Source: Zeugodacus cucurbitae (Eukaryota; Arthropoda; Insecta; Diptera; Tephritidae). From it: 64,000 bases of DNA. The notes beneath the pieces were generated by a model, which saw nothing but the letters and a program-made list of their open reading frames with translations, had not been told where the DNA came from and searched no databases. This document shows, piece by piece, positions 21,515 through 33,029 of the stretch; the first letter of the stretch is position 1; each line of letters begins with the position of its first letter. The stretch is from positions 26,158,001 to 26,222,000 of the forward strand of contig NC_071670.1 in the NCBI RefSeq assembly GCF_028554725.1, given 5' to 3'. A program made the translations under genes and the position numbers.

Positions 21515-24179
21515 TCAGTGTGCTGGCATATCTCTTCTTTTTAGACGTGATTGATTACAAGAATGTAATAAAGCATTAGCCAATGGGTTTGGGTGATCGC
21601 GGAGTTTGGACAAATATTTATTTCTGCTGTTCTCTACTTCTTTCTTTACCATGAGAATACCAAGATCTTTATGGATATTTTCATTACGCATATACCATGG
21701 TGAGCACGTGATTGTTCTAAGCATTTTTGATTGGAATCTCTGAATTATATCGATATTGGTTGCACAGGTCGTACCCCACAGTTGGATGTCGTACATCCAA
21801 ATCGGCTTTATGACCGCGTTGTATAATAGAACTTTGTTGTCTAGGCTAAGTTTTGATTTTTTGTTTAGAAGCCAATTTAAATTTGCAGCTCTTATCTTCA
21901 TGCAGGTTATTTTGCTCGATATGTGTTTTCCCCACGTGAGCCTTCTATCTAAGTGAATACCAAGATATGTTACTTCAGTCGCTTGGGGCACTAAAATATT
22001 GTTCATTTTAACTGCCGGACACGTTTTTGGTCTTAGAGAAAATGTAACATGCTTGCACTTCTGTTCGTTTACATTTATACGCCAGTTTGCTAGCCATTCT
22101 TCGACAAAAATCAAATGCGCTGCTAATACTTTTGATGTGAATAATTGGGCATTTGTTTCGGCTCACTAAAGCTGTGTCATCCGCAAAAGTTGATGTCAAA
22201 ATATTACTAGCTGTTGGAAGATCTGCTGTATATATTATGTATAGAGTTGGCCCTAAAACACTGCCCTGAGGTACACCAGCTCTTATTGGTCGTTCTTCAG
22301 ATATGAAGTCTCCTACTTTGACAGTAAACTTTCTATTTTTTAAATAAGACTCCAAGATTTTATGCATTTCGAGAGGTAAGCTTTTTTTAATCTTATATAA
22401 AAGCCCGTCATGCCACACTTTATCGAACGCCTGAGCCACATCTAGAAATATAGCAGAACAGTACTCTCTATACTCGAACGCCCTTCTGATTTCGTTAGTA
22501 ATTCTATTTACTTGTTCTACAGTGCCATGTTTTGCACGAAAACCGAATTGGTGCGTTGGTATTACATTATTTTCAAGGAGGAAAGGAGACATCTTTGATA
22601 GTAACACTTTTTCAAATATTTTAGAAAGACAGGGTAGAAGACTGATTGGTCTGTATGAAGACGGCTGTGTCAAGTCTTTACCAGGTTTCTCTATCATGAT
22701 GATCTGCGACTTTTTCCATGAACTTGGATAGTATCCGAAACTGAGAATAGCGTTAAAGAGCAAGGAGAGTACTGTTAAAGCAATATTTGGTAACTCAATT
22801 AGCATTTTTGGAGTAATTTTATCGTGTCCTGCCGACTTTTTAGGATTCAGCTCTTTTATGATTTTAATAATTTCAGAAGATGACGTTTGAATAGACCCAA
22901 GCGACTCGTTAGCGCTATTGGAGATGATTGGCAGCTTAAAGCTGTTCTTTGGGCAATTAGGTTGAAATACCTTTTTTAAGTGATTTGCGAAACAATTTGC
23001 CTTATCCTCGTCACTTCTTGCCCAGTTTCCACCCAAGCCTCTTATAGGCAAGTTGGAGTCGACTGGAGGCTTCATTGACTTTTGGGCTTTCCAAAGAGAA
23101 TTTCCTTTGTTTGAATTTGGACACAGTTTCTTTATATAATTGTGAGTGTGGTATTCTTCCTCACGTTTAAGCGCTGTTTTTAGTTTTCGTACAGCATATT
23201 TTAGTTGCAGCTGAGTAGAAGGGGAGCGATTTAACTGCCATTCACGTCTAGCTCGCCTTTTTTCATTTACAAGCTTTTCTATTTCATTATTAGTGAGTTT
23301 TCTGCGGATAATCAGTTTATTGCTTATGTTTGGTGTTGCTATGACAGCTGCATTTGATATTACATCATTAAATTCTCTTATACCTTCATCAATATCTCTT
23401 TCTGTATCTATTTTTACATCAATATTAATGTGGCTACTCACATATTTTTTGTATTTTAACCAGTTCGTTTTGTGAGATGTTAGACCCACCTTTGGCTCAA
23501 CGAATATGGGTTCTTCACACAACTTTATTAGTACAGGTGAATGATCTGAAGATAAGTCTGTACATGTATCAACTGTCACAAGTGATCTATCTATATTTTT
23601 GGTTACAGCGAAATCAATTAAATCTGGTATTTTGTTACGATCACTGGGCCAGTATGTAGGCTTACCAGGAGATATTATATCAAGGTTATTGTGGTTCATA
23701 ATGGTTTGGTACAACTGGCGTCCTTTCGGATTATTAAGACGTGACCCCCAGTACATGTGTTTTGCATTATAATCTCCACCTGCTAGAAATCTATGACCTA
23801 GCGTTCCAAAGAAGTCTTTAAATTCGCTATCTGTAATTTTAAAACGAGGTGGGCAGTATAAAGCCGATAGATTTAAATCACAACCACGATTTTTTAACGA
23901 TATTGTTGTAGCTTGTAACTGTGCTGTAGCATGAGAACCCAGAGTAAAGTGGTTTAACCGATTTCTAACCAATACTGCCGTTCCGCCATGTGCTTTTCCA
24001 TCCGGGTGATTTGTAACATACAGTCTAAATCCCGGTATTTTAAAATTGTTTTTGTTTGTCAGATGAGTCTCTGGTATTAACATTACATCTATATTTTTTT
24101 CAGACAGAAATCTAATTATCTCTAGTTTATGTTGGTTAACACCGTTAGCGTTCCATATACAAATGTTTAGTATGCTCAT
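21515..24179 (-). pseudogene. Jockey-type ORF2 (endonuclease + reverse transcriptase), one frameshift
   Basis: ATG at 24179 (MSILNICIWNANGVNQ). Endonuclease motifs: Asn in WNANG, Glu in LIPETHLTN, GGDYNAKHMYWGS, and DHSPV with the catalytic His. Reverse transcriptase motifs: SYRPISLLPCLSKIFEKVL, FGFRAKHGTVEQ, the catalytic Asp in AIFLDVAQAFDKVWH, GVPQGSVLGPTLY, and STFADDTALVSR (FADD variant of YADD). A one-base expansion in an A run at 22106-22110 shifts the frame after SSAFDF. The next frame continues VEEWLANWRINVNEQKC to a stop at 21515. Without the shift the protein would be about 880 residues, normal for the clade. It would nick target DNA and prime cDNA synthesis. Confidence 0.88.
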
Positions 24180-24407
24180 TTTTTACTTAATAAGGTTTGC
24201 AGCATTTGGTTTTGTGATTTTATTAAATCTTGGATCATGTTTTGCATCGTAGACATGAATTGTGTCATACATTGAGTCAGATTTAGAATCATATTTTCAA
24301 TACCACTATTTGGAGGATTTTGCGGTGGTTGCATTTGTACATTGTTGCCTTTTACAACATTGGCATAGCTCCCTTGTACAGTATTACCAATATAACGCAG
24401 CCGCTAT
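24176..24407 (-). pseudogene. C-terminal end of Jockey-type ORF1 (gag)
   Basis: The minus-strand frame reads GSYANVVKGNNVQMQPPQNP and then an amphipathic Met/Gln-rich tail with NLTQCMTQFMSTMQNMIQDL, ending LLSKK-stop. SYA.V followed by such a tail is usual for gag proteins of Jockey-clade elements. Its TGA overlaps the ORF2 start in the sequence ATGA (24179-24176), an arrangement consistent with termination-reinitiation. The N-terminal part, including any zinc knuckles, is missing because of 5' truncation. Confidence 0.75.
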
Positions 24408-25400
24408 ATTTTTATACTCTCGCAACAAAGTTTCCAAACTTTCTGCGGACGTTTCCCTTACGTACCCCATTACACACCTTAATTACACATCAAATTGATA
24501 TACTATATGTAATCGGATAAGAACCACGCACACCTCCCATATAAAGGTTAGGTTTAAACTACTAAAAGTGCGTTCACTCACTAACGGAAAACACCAGAAA
24601 CCTTAAATTTTACAGATGAAATGGCAGAGGAGAACTGCACTCAGATTAAAAAAAAATTGGTCGCCCAGTTATGGGTCAAAAGCCATATCTCAAAAACTAC
24701 TCGACCGATATCAATGAAATTCGATAAATAATACTTTCTTGACATCGTGTTGAAAATAGATGGAAAATGCGGGAAATCGGTTCACAATCACGACTAATTC
24801 ACATATAACTAAATTTTGAATTCCATTTGATTCCTTCACTTTATAATAAATACATAAGAAACCGATGAAGATGACGGAATAAAACTTTACACAAATACTG
24901 TGTATCATATGTGGTTACACTTGTGGAAAAATTATCAAAATCACACTGTGACTTTTCAATGCGCCGGATATCGAAGAACTCAGTGCCTAAGTGTAATTTT
25001 TCGCCAAAAATATCAGTAAATCTCCCAGATATTTCAATGTAATATAGAGGGAATATTTTTCTTCTAATAGTGTTTAAATGGTTAAAATCGGGTCATAAGT
25101 TTCCCTAGCACCCATATACCTAATTATAGGTTTTTCAAAAATACGGTAGGATTTATTCATCATATATCGCAAAATTAACTGAGCGTATAGTCTGGGATAT
25201 AATGTGGTGAAAAAGAGTGAAAACAGTTCAGGAATTACCTCAGCCCTCATATACTATATATGAGGATTTTCGATATTCTATTGGACTTTAGTCCGAATAT
25301 ATGGATACATTTTTTTTTTATTTTTATAAAATTACATCAATAATTTGTGAGAGTATAAAATGTTCGGTACCACCCGAACTTAGCCTATCCTTTACTTGTT
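24408..25400 (+). mobile_element. DINE-like element, internally deleted, copy DH8
   Basis: Both termini are present: TTTTTATACTCTCGCAACAAAG at the left, and at the right GTGAGAGTATAAAATG, hairpin GTTCGGTACCACCCGAAC and CCTTTACTTGTT. The microsatellite and GATCAGGATGA region has been deleted, so the 5' hairpin is followed almost at once by CTTTCTGCGG. The body shares TATATGAGGATTTTCG and GAATTACCTCAGCCCTCATA words with DH5, DH9, DH11 and DH19. Confidence 0.8.
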
Positions 25401-25935
25401 ATGTCTGAAATTAATTTAGTCGTGGCATAATTTTTATATTATTGTTACATATAATTACGAAATTGGGTTGGAAATATGTTGTCGGATTTTTGGACAATGA
25501 ATTACATACATATATTCTTAACAAAACGTTCAATAAGACTTTCAATTCAGACTTTGGTCGTGAATTCGTAATCAAAGCAGTTGTGTTGCAGACGAATGGG
25601 TTAAATGGCGCGACGTAATAATATGATAATCCTCCTCCTATGAAATTTATTAGATTGAACAAGAATGTTTGGAATCAAAACTTTTAAAGTACATAAATGT
25701 ACTTGCAAAAGAATTAAATATTTTTTGTTCCACGAAATCGTGAATGAAATACTCTAATATTCACTCACTTAGTTTCACTTAGTTTGGGGGATGGGTATAG
25801 TTTTTGTACGATTTCATGTAAACAAAGTTTGAAAAGAGCGTTCACAGTCACGTCTACTTCTAAACTCAGATACTGAATTTCGAGACCTTAATGTCTATTT
25901 CCGATTTTTAACAACGGTCAATTCCTGATATATAT
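25401..25935. other. Unclassified A+T-rich DNA
   Basis: No gene or mobile element end is seen. A minus-strand frame at 25411-25662 has no recognisable motif. Confidence 0.4.
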
Positions 25936-26487
25936 TAATTAAACAACACCAACAATGTCAACCTCGAAATCCAACGCAGAATCAGTCTGCCAACAGGTGC
26001 TACTTTAGACTTATTAGGCAATTAAAAAGTAAAGTCCTCTATCGACGAACAAAAACCAAACTCTACAAGTCCCTCATCGTTCCCGTCCTGCTTTATGGTG
26101 CTGAAGCGTTGACAACATCCGGAAGAGACGACACTAAGAGTTTTCGAAAGAAAAGTTTTGCGCAAGATTTATGGTCCTCTGAACATTGGCAACAACGAAT
26201 AGCGCAGACGATGGAACGGTGAGCTGTACGTGTTATACGACGATATTGACATAGGTCAGGTCATGTTATCCGAATGAAAAAAAAAAACTCAAGCTTTGAA
26301 AGTGTTCGATGCATTACCCAACGGTGGAAGCAGAGGAAGAGGAAGACCTCTACTCCGTTGGAAAGACCAGGTGGAGAGCGACCTGATAACACTTGGGATT
26401 TCCAACAGGCGCCGAATTGCGGGCAAGAGAAAAATTGCGCGCTATATCGATTCGGCTATAATCGGATAAACGGTTTCTACGCCTGAC
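25936..26487 (+). mobile_element. LINE-X copy 2, 3' fragment, heavily decayed
   Basis: Corresponds to the C-terminal third of the LINE-X protein. Recognisable pieces are NNTNNVNLEIQRRIS, LIVPVLLYGAEALTT and an FERKVLRKIYGPLNIGNN-like string, followed in other frames by GRGRPLLRWKDQVESDL and the closing GYNRINGFYA region. Stops and several indels are present, including a TAG after NNE. A short homopolymer (AAAAAAAAAC) near 26277-26290 disrupts the WLGHVIRM segment. It is 5'-truncated in the palm/thumb. Confidence 0.75.
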
Positions 26488-27194
26488 AAAATTCTTCCCT
26501 GGTATTGAAAATGGTTTAAATCGGGGCAAAACTTCCTAGCCTTCTTTAAACTTCCGAGAATCTTCCCAAAATTCAGTGATCGTACTTGCAAACTCCTCAG
26601 ACCTTGTCCTAGCCCAATATACCTTGTCGTTAAATATGAAAGGAATCGGTCCTTCGTTTAGTCCCATAACCTTAATATTAAAATTGTTTAATTAAAGTAA
26701 AAAATTAAAAGTAAAAAATAATATATTTTTTTGAGGAAAGAGTGAAAATAAATTCAAAATTCCTTATTAATTTATAAAATGCATTTGCGCTGAAAATTTA
26801 TTGAATATAAACATTTACTTTATTTTCCTCTCGTTCTCATAACTTCAATCAATCAGAATACCAATATTATAGTAATATGAATTCGAAGTGGCTTAAAAAA
26901 TGTATACAAAAGAAAATAAGAACAACTTTTAATTCTAGTCAATCAATAATTTACAAATAAAAGCAATACTGGCGAGAAATTATACTTCTTCTGTGGGCAT
27001 CATGTACACATACCGGAAGCAAAGTTGAACATCGTTGGTGATGCCAAGCGATCGACAATTTTGCATTGAAGATAAGTTTCGAAATGTGACACACCTCATA
27101 GCGTCCAATATTACTCAAAAATTATTCAAGGTGCGTCTAATTTGAGGCAACAATTGCGATTGCAGTGTACACAGTTTTCATCAATGCATGTAAA
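26488..27194. other. Unclassified A+T-rich DNA
   Basis: No feature is recognised. 26680-26960 is notably rich in AAAATTAAAA-type sequence. Confidence 0.4.
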
Positions 27195-27198
27195 TTAG

Positions 27199-29004
27199 GG
27201 TGGAGCGAAATTTTTTATTTTATTTTTGCTTCGGTATACCTGTAGAAAGTTGCTGTTTTTGGTGAAAATTAAATACAAAAAAATCAGTAATCTCGTGCTA
27301 TGTTTATAAATTCGCAAACATTTTATAAACACTATTTGATGTTCCTAGATACAAATAGTTGCAACTGTGAATAATAAGAAAACAAGAAATAAAATAAAAA
27401 GGTTTATCGCGTAACACAGAGGTACACTATTTTGACAAGAACTGTTGTTTTTATTATTTGGCTGATGACTTTTCAATTGAAAGCAGCAGCTCATGTTTGG
27501 GGCTACTTGTGTGGTAATCTCTGGTTGAACCCGTTATCGGAAACAGCTTTTTTGTATTGTTTTGAGAAGATACCCCTTTTGTGATGCATTTAGCAATGTT
27601 TGGCTAATTTTAAGGTAGTTACTTTTGGATTTTGGTCCACCTTTTTGAGAATATATGGATGCTTTGGGCGTCCAATGCGCTGTTTTTTTCGGTATAATCA
27701 GTACTTTTGAAGTTTTTTATAGTGGTTAATACTGTCGTACCATCTAGTCCTAACCAAAAAGACCCAGAACAGATCAAGGGAAAATTATCACCAGCAATGC
27801 AAAGATCGTACTGGAGTCTCCGACAAACCCGCTGCCACTATAGCTTCTTCTGTCTTAAAAGACGTTGGTATTGCTTCATCCAACGATCCAAGTTGTGTCA
27901 TTGATCGTTCAAATTTGCACCGTGAAAGAACTAAGGTCAGATAAACTTTACAAGAAGCGGACAACATGGTTTGTATTTGGACGGAAGGAAGCATTGATAA
28001 ATAAGGGAAATTTTACTGAAAACGACAGATAGAAGATGTGATGTTATCGGATCAAACTAACGAAGCAACTATTATTTTGGCCATGTCAACTGTGAGTCGG
28101 AGACACCTAAAGATATTAAAAACACTATATTATTACATATGAAATCTAAGTCGGTAAAGCTGAGTGAATTAGCTGTTGTTGGGTGGGATGGAACGGAAGT
28201 GAATACAGGTTTCAAAGGTGGTGTCATTCATCTGATGGAGGAGGAATTCAATTGTGGTTATCTGTCAATTGCGTTCAAATGAGTTACCACTACGTCATCT
28301 TTTATTATATTTAGAAAGAAAAACTACAGACCTAAATGCTTTTCGGGCGTCATCGGATCTCAATTACAAATTTGTCAAACAATTCAGATAGTCGAATTTA
28401 CCGTTATACCTACAATATAATCTGAAGTAACTAGGGAAGAGCCTAGTACCGACCAAAAGTATTTATACGACAAATGACCGCTGAAGCTCTTAACTATTCT
28501 AGATGGCTACCTGGAATCAACTTCGATGCCGAAGGTCACACTGACATTATTATGTGGCGAGACTGTGATATAACTGAGCCACCTCTAACTTTAAATATTT
28601 CCGATGAAACTTTGAAAGACATTGTCAAAAACTGTCTTGGTACATGCCACACCCAAGCCGTGGAGCGCTACATCATGTTGGCACAGACGCATCGAGTGCA
28701 GTTTGTGCGGAAAATAAACGAGATGGTGTTTTTAGGGCAAGTCAGCAATCGCGTCAATGAATGTCTTATTTCAATACAAAAAACAACTTGATGTGTAAAT
28801 AGTATTTAAGTAATATTATAAAATATATTTCTTAAAAAATGTTTAAAATTTAAATTTTTTTAATTTTCAACGGTACTAGGGTACCTCAAAACATTAAGCC
28901 CACTGTTTGATATTTTGTATGTTGGTTTTACTTATTAAAAGTCAACTTTTCATAGCTATGCCGATAAAAAACAAAAAAAATTCTCCATACATTATCGCTC
29001 CACC
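27199..29004 (+). mobile_element. TTAA-flanked DNA transposon with an unplaced protein
   Basis: A short terminal inverted repeat GGTGGAGCGA (27199-27208, and inverted 28995-29004) is bracketed by TTAG at 27195-27198 and TTAA at 29005-29008, consistent with a four-base TTAA target in which one copy mutated. A+T-rich tracts follow each repeat. The 1.8 kb interior carries a decayed coding region in one orientation (27760-28791). TTAA targets occur in piggyBac, Kolobok and Sola3-type elements. I do not recognise the protein as any of these, so the superfamily is left open. The short repeat means the boundary claim is moderate. Confidence 0.6.
27760..28791 (+). pseudogene. Decayed protein of the TTAA-flanked element, family unplaced
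   Basis: Across three frames these segments appear in order: ATIASSVLKDVGIASSND and VIDRSNLHRERTKVR (27833-27940), LYLDGRKH (about 27971), AVVGWDGTEVNTGFKGGVIH (28174-28233), NELPLRHL (28281-28304), NAFRASSDLN, STDQKYLYDK, SRWLPG, and CDITEPPLTLNISDE and CHTQAVER (28567-28674). From memory this order and wording (LYFDGRKD, GCDGT..NTG.KGG.I, LHANELPLRHL, GP.AF.G.IGK, CHTQAVER) recurs in many uncharacterised, multi-copy arthropod proteins. Asp residues in DGRK and WDGT are candidates for catalytic acids, which is inference. At least four frameshifts or stops inactivate it. I do not assign a function beyond probable transposase. Confidence 0.55.
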
Positions 29005-29008
29005 TTAA

Positions 29009-30357
29009 TGTACAAATATATATACATATATATATATATATATATTTATATTTAAGAATACTACATTTTCGTATTGAAAGTCTTGACAGAATACAAATGA
29101 TAACCTGGTACATACATTGCTTAAAACGAACAAACACAAATAAATAATTAAAAATAATTAATAAAATATATTTTTAAAATTACAAATAATACATTAAATA
29201 AATAAAATGATTAACTTTGATTTATTTTAATTAGTATTAGCGTATTCTACTCAGAACATAATATGGATACTTGTTTGACTCAAATATTATACAATTTTCA
29301 AGCTCCAAAAATTTTTATAATTGATTGAAAACAATCTTTCATAAGCTATATTTCCATACAAACTACAAATAAATTACATTTGGCTTCTTTAAGCTTATCT
29401 CAATCTATCTAGATATAATTAGATCACTTAAAGATATAGGGATAAGTCGAATATTGGGCATATATACATTTATGAACTTGAAGCGTTAAAGAAGTCAGTT
29501 TACAACTAGACTGTCTGATTCCTGTCTGAAATCCAACTGACAGAAAATCGTCAAACTTTACCAACTATAGAACTAATATAGGATTCTAATCGAGCCAGTG
29601 CTTTTGCTCTATAATCTCTCTCCGATAAGAATTTGTTGACCTTTCTTTTTAACCGATATGAATTGGTCAGGTTTCTAAACGAAATCTTAAAAGATCGTAG
29701 GATATGAAAATAGAAGACCGGTTGTTTCAATAAAAAAGATGGACACTCGACTAGTTGGGCTTGTTTTTCATACTAGTTGCAATTAGTTCATTTGACTGCA
29801 GGGTATTGTAAACAATGTCAATGAATATCAAGTAGGCTAAGCTGTTGATTAGCGCGTGTGATATGAATGGGGCTCAGGAGATGTGTGTTGCTGTAGTGAC
29901 AGCACGTAGGTGTTTGCTTTGCTGACAAGACACTGTTATTACTTCGAACAATCACCACACACTGGGCCTTAAAGACCAATCCTACTTCGTACCATCCCAT
30001 TTTCAAACGAATACATATATTTGTATGTATATACAGAAGTATATGATACATATAAACCATTGAGTATAAGCTACAATATATGTTAATGTGTATGCACGAG
30101 TTGCTCACATATTCATACAACCATATTTACTTAAAAGTATATACATATGTATATAAAAGTAGTCGGTAGTCGAATGTATCTTTTATTCGTTTCTTTGCTA
30201 ATGTTTGGTTCATATTTTCACCTTTTGCCATCCCACATCATAAATGATTTTCAAAAGTTATTTTAATACGTTTTGTGAACGCAAATTTTGTTAAATGTTA
30301 AGAGGATCAAAGAAATACATAATTAAGTTTGTTTGTCTAAAGCAAATCTGTCAATAC
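29009..30357. repeat. A+T-rich DNA with simple repeats
   Basis: Begins with an (AT)n/TACATA tract at about 29015-29055. A second CATATATAC/TATGTATA cluster lies at 30010-30150. Nothing else recognisable. Confidence 0.45.
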
Positions 30358-31095
30358 TCGTGAGCTTCTTCAGCCTGCTGGATGATAGTGAATGCACACC
30401 ACGAGGAGAAAGCGAAGCCGCTTCCCCAATTGATAACGATGGAACTGATGTTCCATTGCCCGACCATGAAGAAATTCGAATAGCAATTACCCACCTGACC
30501 AACAACAGAGCGACGGTGGCCGATGTATTGCCGACCAAGCTATTCAAATACGGCGACGAAGAACTGATAAGGTGTATGATTGGAGCCTAAGTTTACTCAG
30601 CCTAATCCACAAACAAAGAAGACCCCACAATCTGTACTAAGTACCTTAGGATATTCCTTCTCATTATCGCACATAAGATTCTAAACGAGGTTTCAGACAA
30701 GGTGACTATCGTGCGACTTTTCCAATATTTTTATGGAGAAAATAATACGATTTGCAAAACTAAATAGAGCAGGTACAATCTTCTATAATAGTGTGCAACT
30801 GCTGGCGTACGTCGATGATATCGATTTCATTGGAAACAACACCCACGCTGTTAGTTCTGCTTTTTGCAAACTTGATAAGGAAGTGAAGCGAATGGGTCTG
30901 TTATCTCCTGTCATCAAGCCAACAGTCGACATACTCGAGTCTTGGCTCCCATGACATTGTTGAGAGTCACAACTTTGAACTTTCGTTTACCTTGGAACCA
31001 GTATCAATCACACCAACAATGTCATTCTTGCATTGTCACTCTTGCCAACAGGTGCTACTTTGGACTGAGTTGGCAATTGAAAAATAAAGACACTA
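30358..31095 (+). mobile_element. LINE-X copy 3, decayed
   Basis: Starts in the linker before the RT domain (SLLDDSECTPRGESEAASPI, IRIAITHLTNNRATVADVLP), then skips to KRGFRQGDYR-like sequence, MEKIIRFAKLNRAGTIF and the catalytic loop as AYVDDIDFIGNN (YVDD rather than YADD). It continues to the ITLANRCYFGLSWQLK region before breaking off at DINE-like copy DH9. Internal deletions and frameshifts are numerous. It is older than the copies at 38.3 and 47.5 kb, judging by damage. Confidence 0.75.
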
Positions 31096-31100
31096 TCTAA

Positions 31101-32070
31101 CACTAAACGAGTTAGATATAGGGTTATATATACCAAAGTGATCAGGGCGACGAGGCGAGTCAAAATCCGAATGTTTGTCTGTCCGTCTGTGCAAGCTGTA
31201 ACTTGAGTAAATATTAAGATATATTGATGAAACTTGGCACACTTGTTTCTTGGCACTATAAGAAGGTTGCTTTCGAGCAAAATCGGATCACTGCCACGCC
31301 CACAAAATGGCGAAAACCGAAAACACATAAAGTGCCATAACTAAGCCATAAATAAAGCTATGGAAATACAATTTGGTATGAAGGATCGCACTATGAGGGG
31401 GCATATTTGGATGTAAGTTTTTTGGGGAGGTGGGCGTGGCTCCACCCCAAAAAGGGTGAATCTATATAAAGCAAACTTTCTGCAGTCGGTTCTCTTACGT
31501 ACCACAACACACCATGAAAATAGTTGAAATCGGATAATAACCACGCCCACCTCCCATACAAAGGTTAGTTTGAAAATTACTAAAATTGCGGTAACTCACT
31601 AACGATAACGTCAGATACACTAACACTTTTACAGAATAAATACCAGAAAGAAGCTGCACTCAGATTTTTTTACAAAATTGAAAATGGACATGGCATCGCC
31701 CACCTATGGGTCAAAAACCATATCTCAGGAACTCCTCGACAGATTTCAATGAAATTCGGTATATAATATTTTCTGGACACCCTTTTTTCAAAAATACTTC
31801 TTATAATCATATATGTAAACCGGTTAATATGTGAAATATCTTAGCCAAATTAAATGAGCGTATAATCTTAGATATAATGTATGATATCAAATGCATTTAA
31901 TCGGTTCAGGAATTACCTCAGCCCTTATATACCATATATTATGATTTTAGTTTTTCTATTGGACTTTATATATAGGTCAAATTGTGTGGTATCTTAATAA
32001 AAATATATCAATAAATTGCGAGAGTATAAAATGTTCGGATGCACCCGATCTTAGCCTTTCCTTACTTGTT
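31101..32070 (+). mobile_element. DINE-like element lacking the extreme 5' end, copy DH9
   Basis: Starts at the AACTAAACGAGTTAG-equivalent position, so the TATACTCTCGCAAC fold is missing. It then follows the family order: GTCTGTCCGTCTG microsatellite, GCCACGCCCACAAAATGG, AACCACGCCCACCTCCC, and ends GCGAGAGTATAAAATG, hairpin GTTCGGATGCACCCGATC, CCTTACTTGTT at 32070. LINE-X copy 3 abuts its left edge. Confidence 0.8.
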
Positions 32071-33029
32071 AATTATAGGCTCAGCACGATGAGCGATACA
32101 ACCGCAATAAAATGTCGCACTTAGCCTTCAAATTATCGTTCACGATTTTAGTTAAAAGTTTCTCAAATTACAATTAATGAAGAAATATGAAAAGTTTACA
32201 ATATTTGTCAAACGTAGTTCCTAAATGTGCATTTGGAACGAGGCATAAACATTTTCAAGCGATCACACAAACTTGCAACTCTCTTATAGCGTATCTTTGT
32301 ATACAAGGTACTTTGTTGTAGGCGGCACTGTTGTGCGTTACCTGAAAGAATTGTCATTAACTAAAGCTACCGACCATGGCGAGTGATGACTATTGTCCGT
32401 AAGCATGTACAATGTTTCACTGCGATTGCAGTGGACAACTCGCCTTATTGTTGAGTAAAGAGTTACCCCGACTGCACTTTCTTTACCACCATGATCAACA
32501 ACTCGGTTAAACGAAGAAGTGGAAAATGTATTACATATATATATCCAGAAGAAAATCTTTTAAATATGTCGAAAATATAATTGCCAAATACCAATGAATT
32601 TTACTGCTCAACTTTTATTGCGGTCTTTGCGGCTTCATAAGAGTAGTTGTCTCCAAAACCACTCAGAATGCAGTTTATGTCATCTCTGTATGTTGATGAC
32701 TTTCTCTCTATGAGTCCATCATAACTGGTTTGTTTGTTTGTTTCATACTTTAGTACACAGATATAGAATAGTGGAGTAATTTGTAGTTGTTGGAGAATTA
32801 TTACTTTTTACCAGGGTGGTAATTGCTTCACTTTGAATGTTGTGCTCTGAATAACCGTAATCGGCTAGAGGTTGAACTTATTTCACGCGTTATAATTATT
32901 ACTTACATATCAAATAAAAACAAAGACGCTTACGCATAAAATAGAAATTTGAAGCTCAAAAAAAATGAAGACCGATTCCATATAATTCGCGGTAATTATT
33001 ACAAACTAGAATGTGAAGTTTTTAAAGTG
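32071..33029. other. Unclassified DNA
   Basis: No gene, RNA or transposon signature recognised. Confidence 0.4.

Larger units (their letters stand above)
21371..24407 (-). mobile_element. Jockey-type LINE, 5'-truncated, nearly intact
   Basis: A 3.0 kb non-LTR retrotransposon on the minus strand with a perfect poly(A) tail (20 T on plus, 21371-21390). It keeps the last ~78 codons of ORF1 and the whole of ORF2 (endonuclease plus reverse transcriptase, no RNase H), as expected for Jockey, Doc, F and BS relatives. Only one lesion is apparent, a one-base frameshift. The 5' edge abuts the 5' terminus of DINE-like copy DH8 at 24408, so either may have inserted beside the other. A clean poly(A) tail and long frames suggest a fairly recent insertion. 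Confidence 0.87.
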
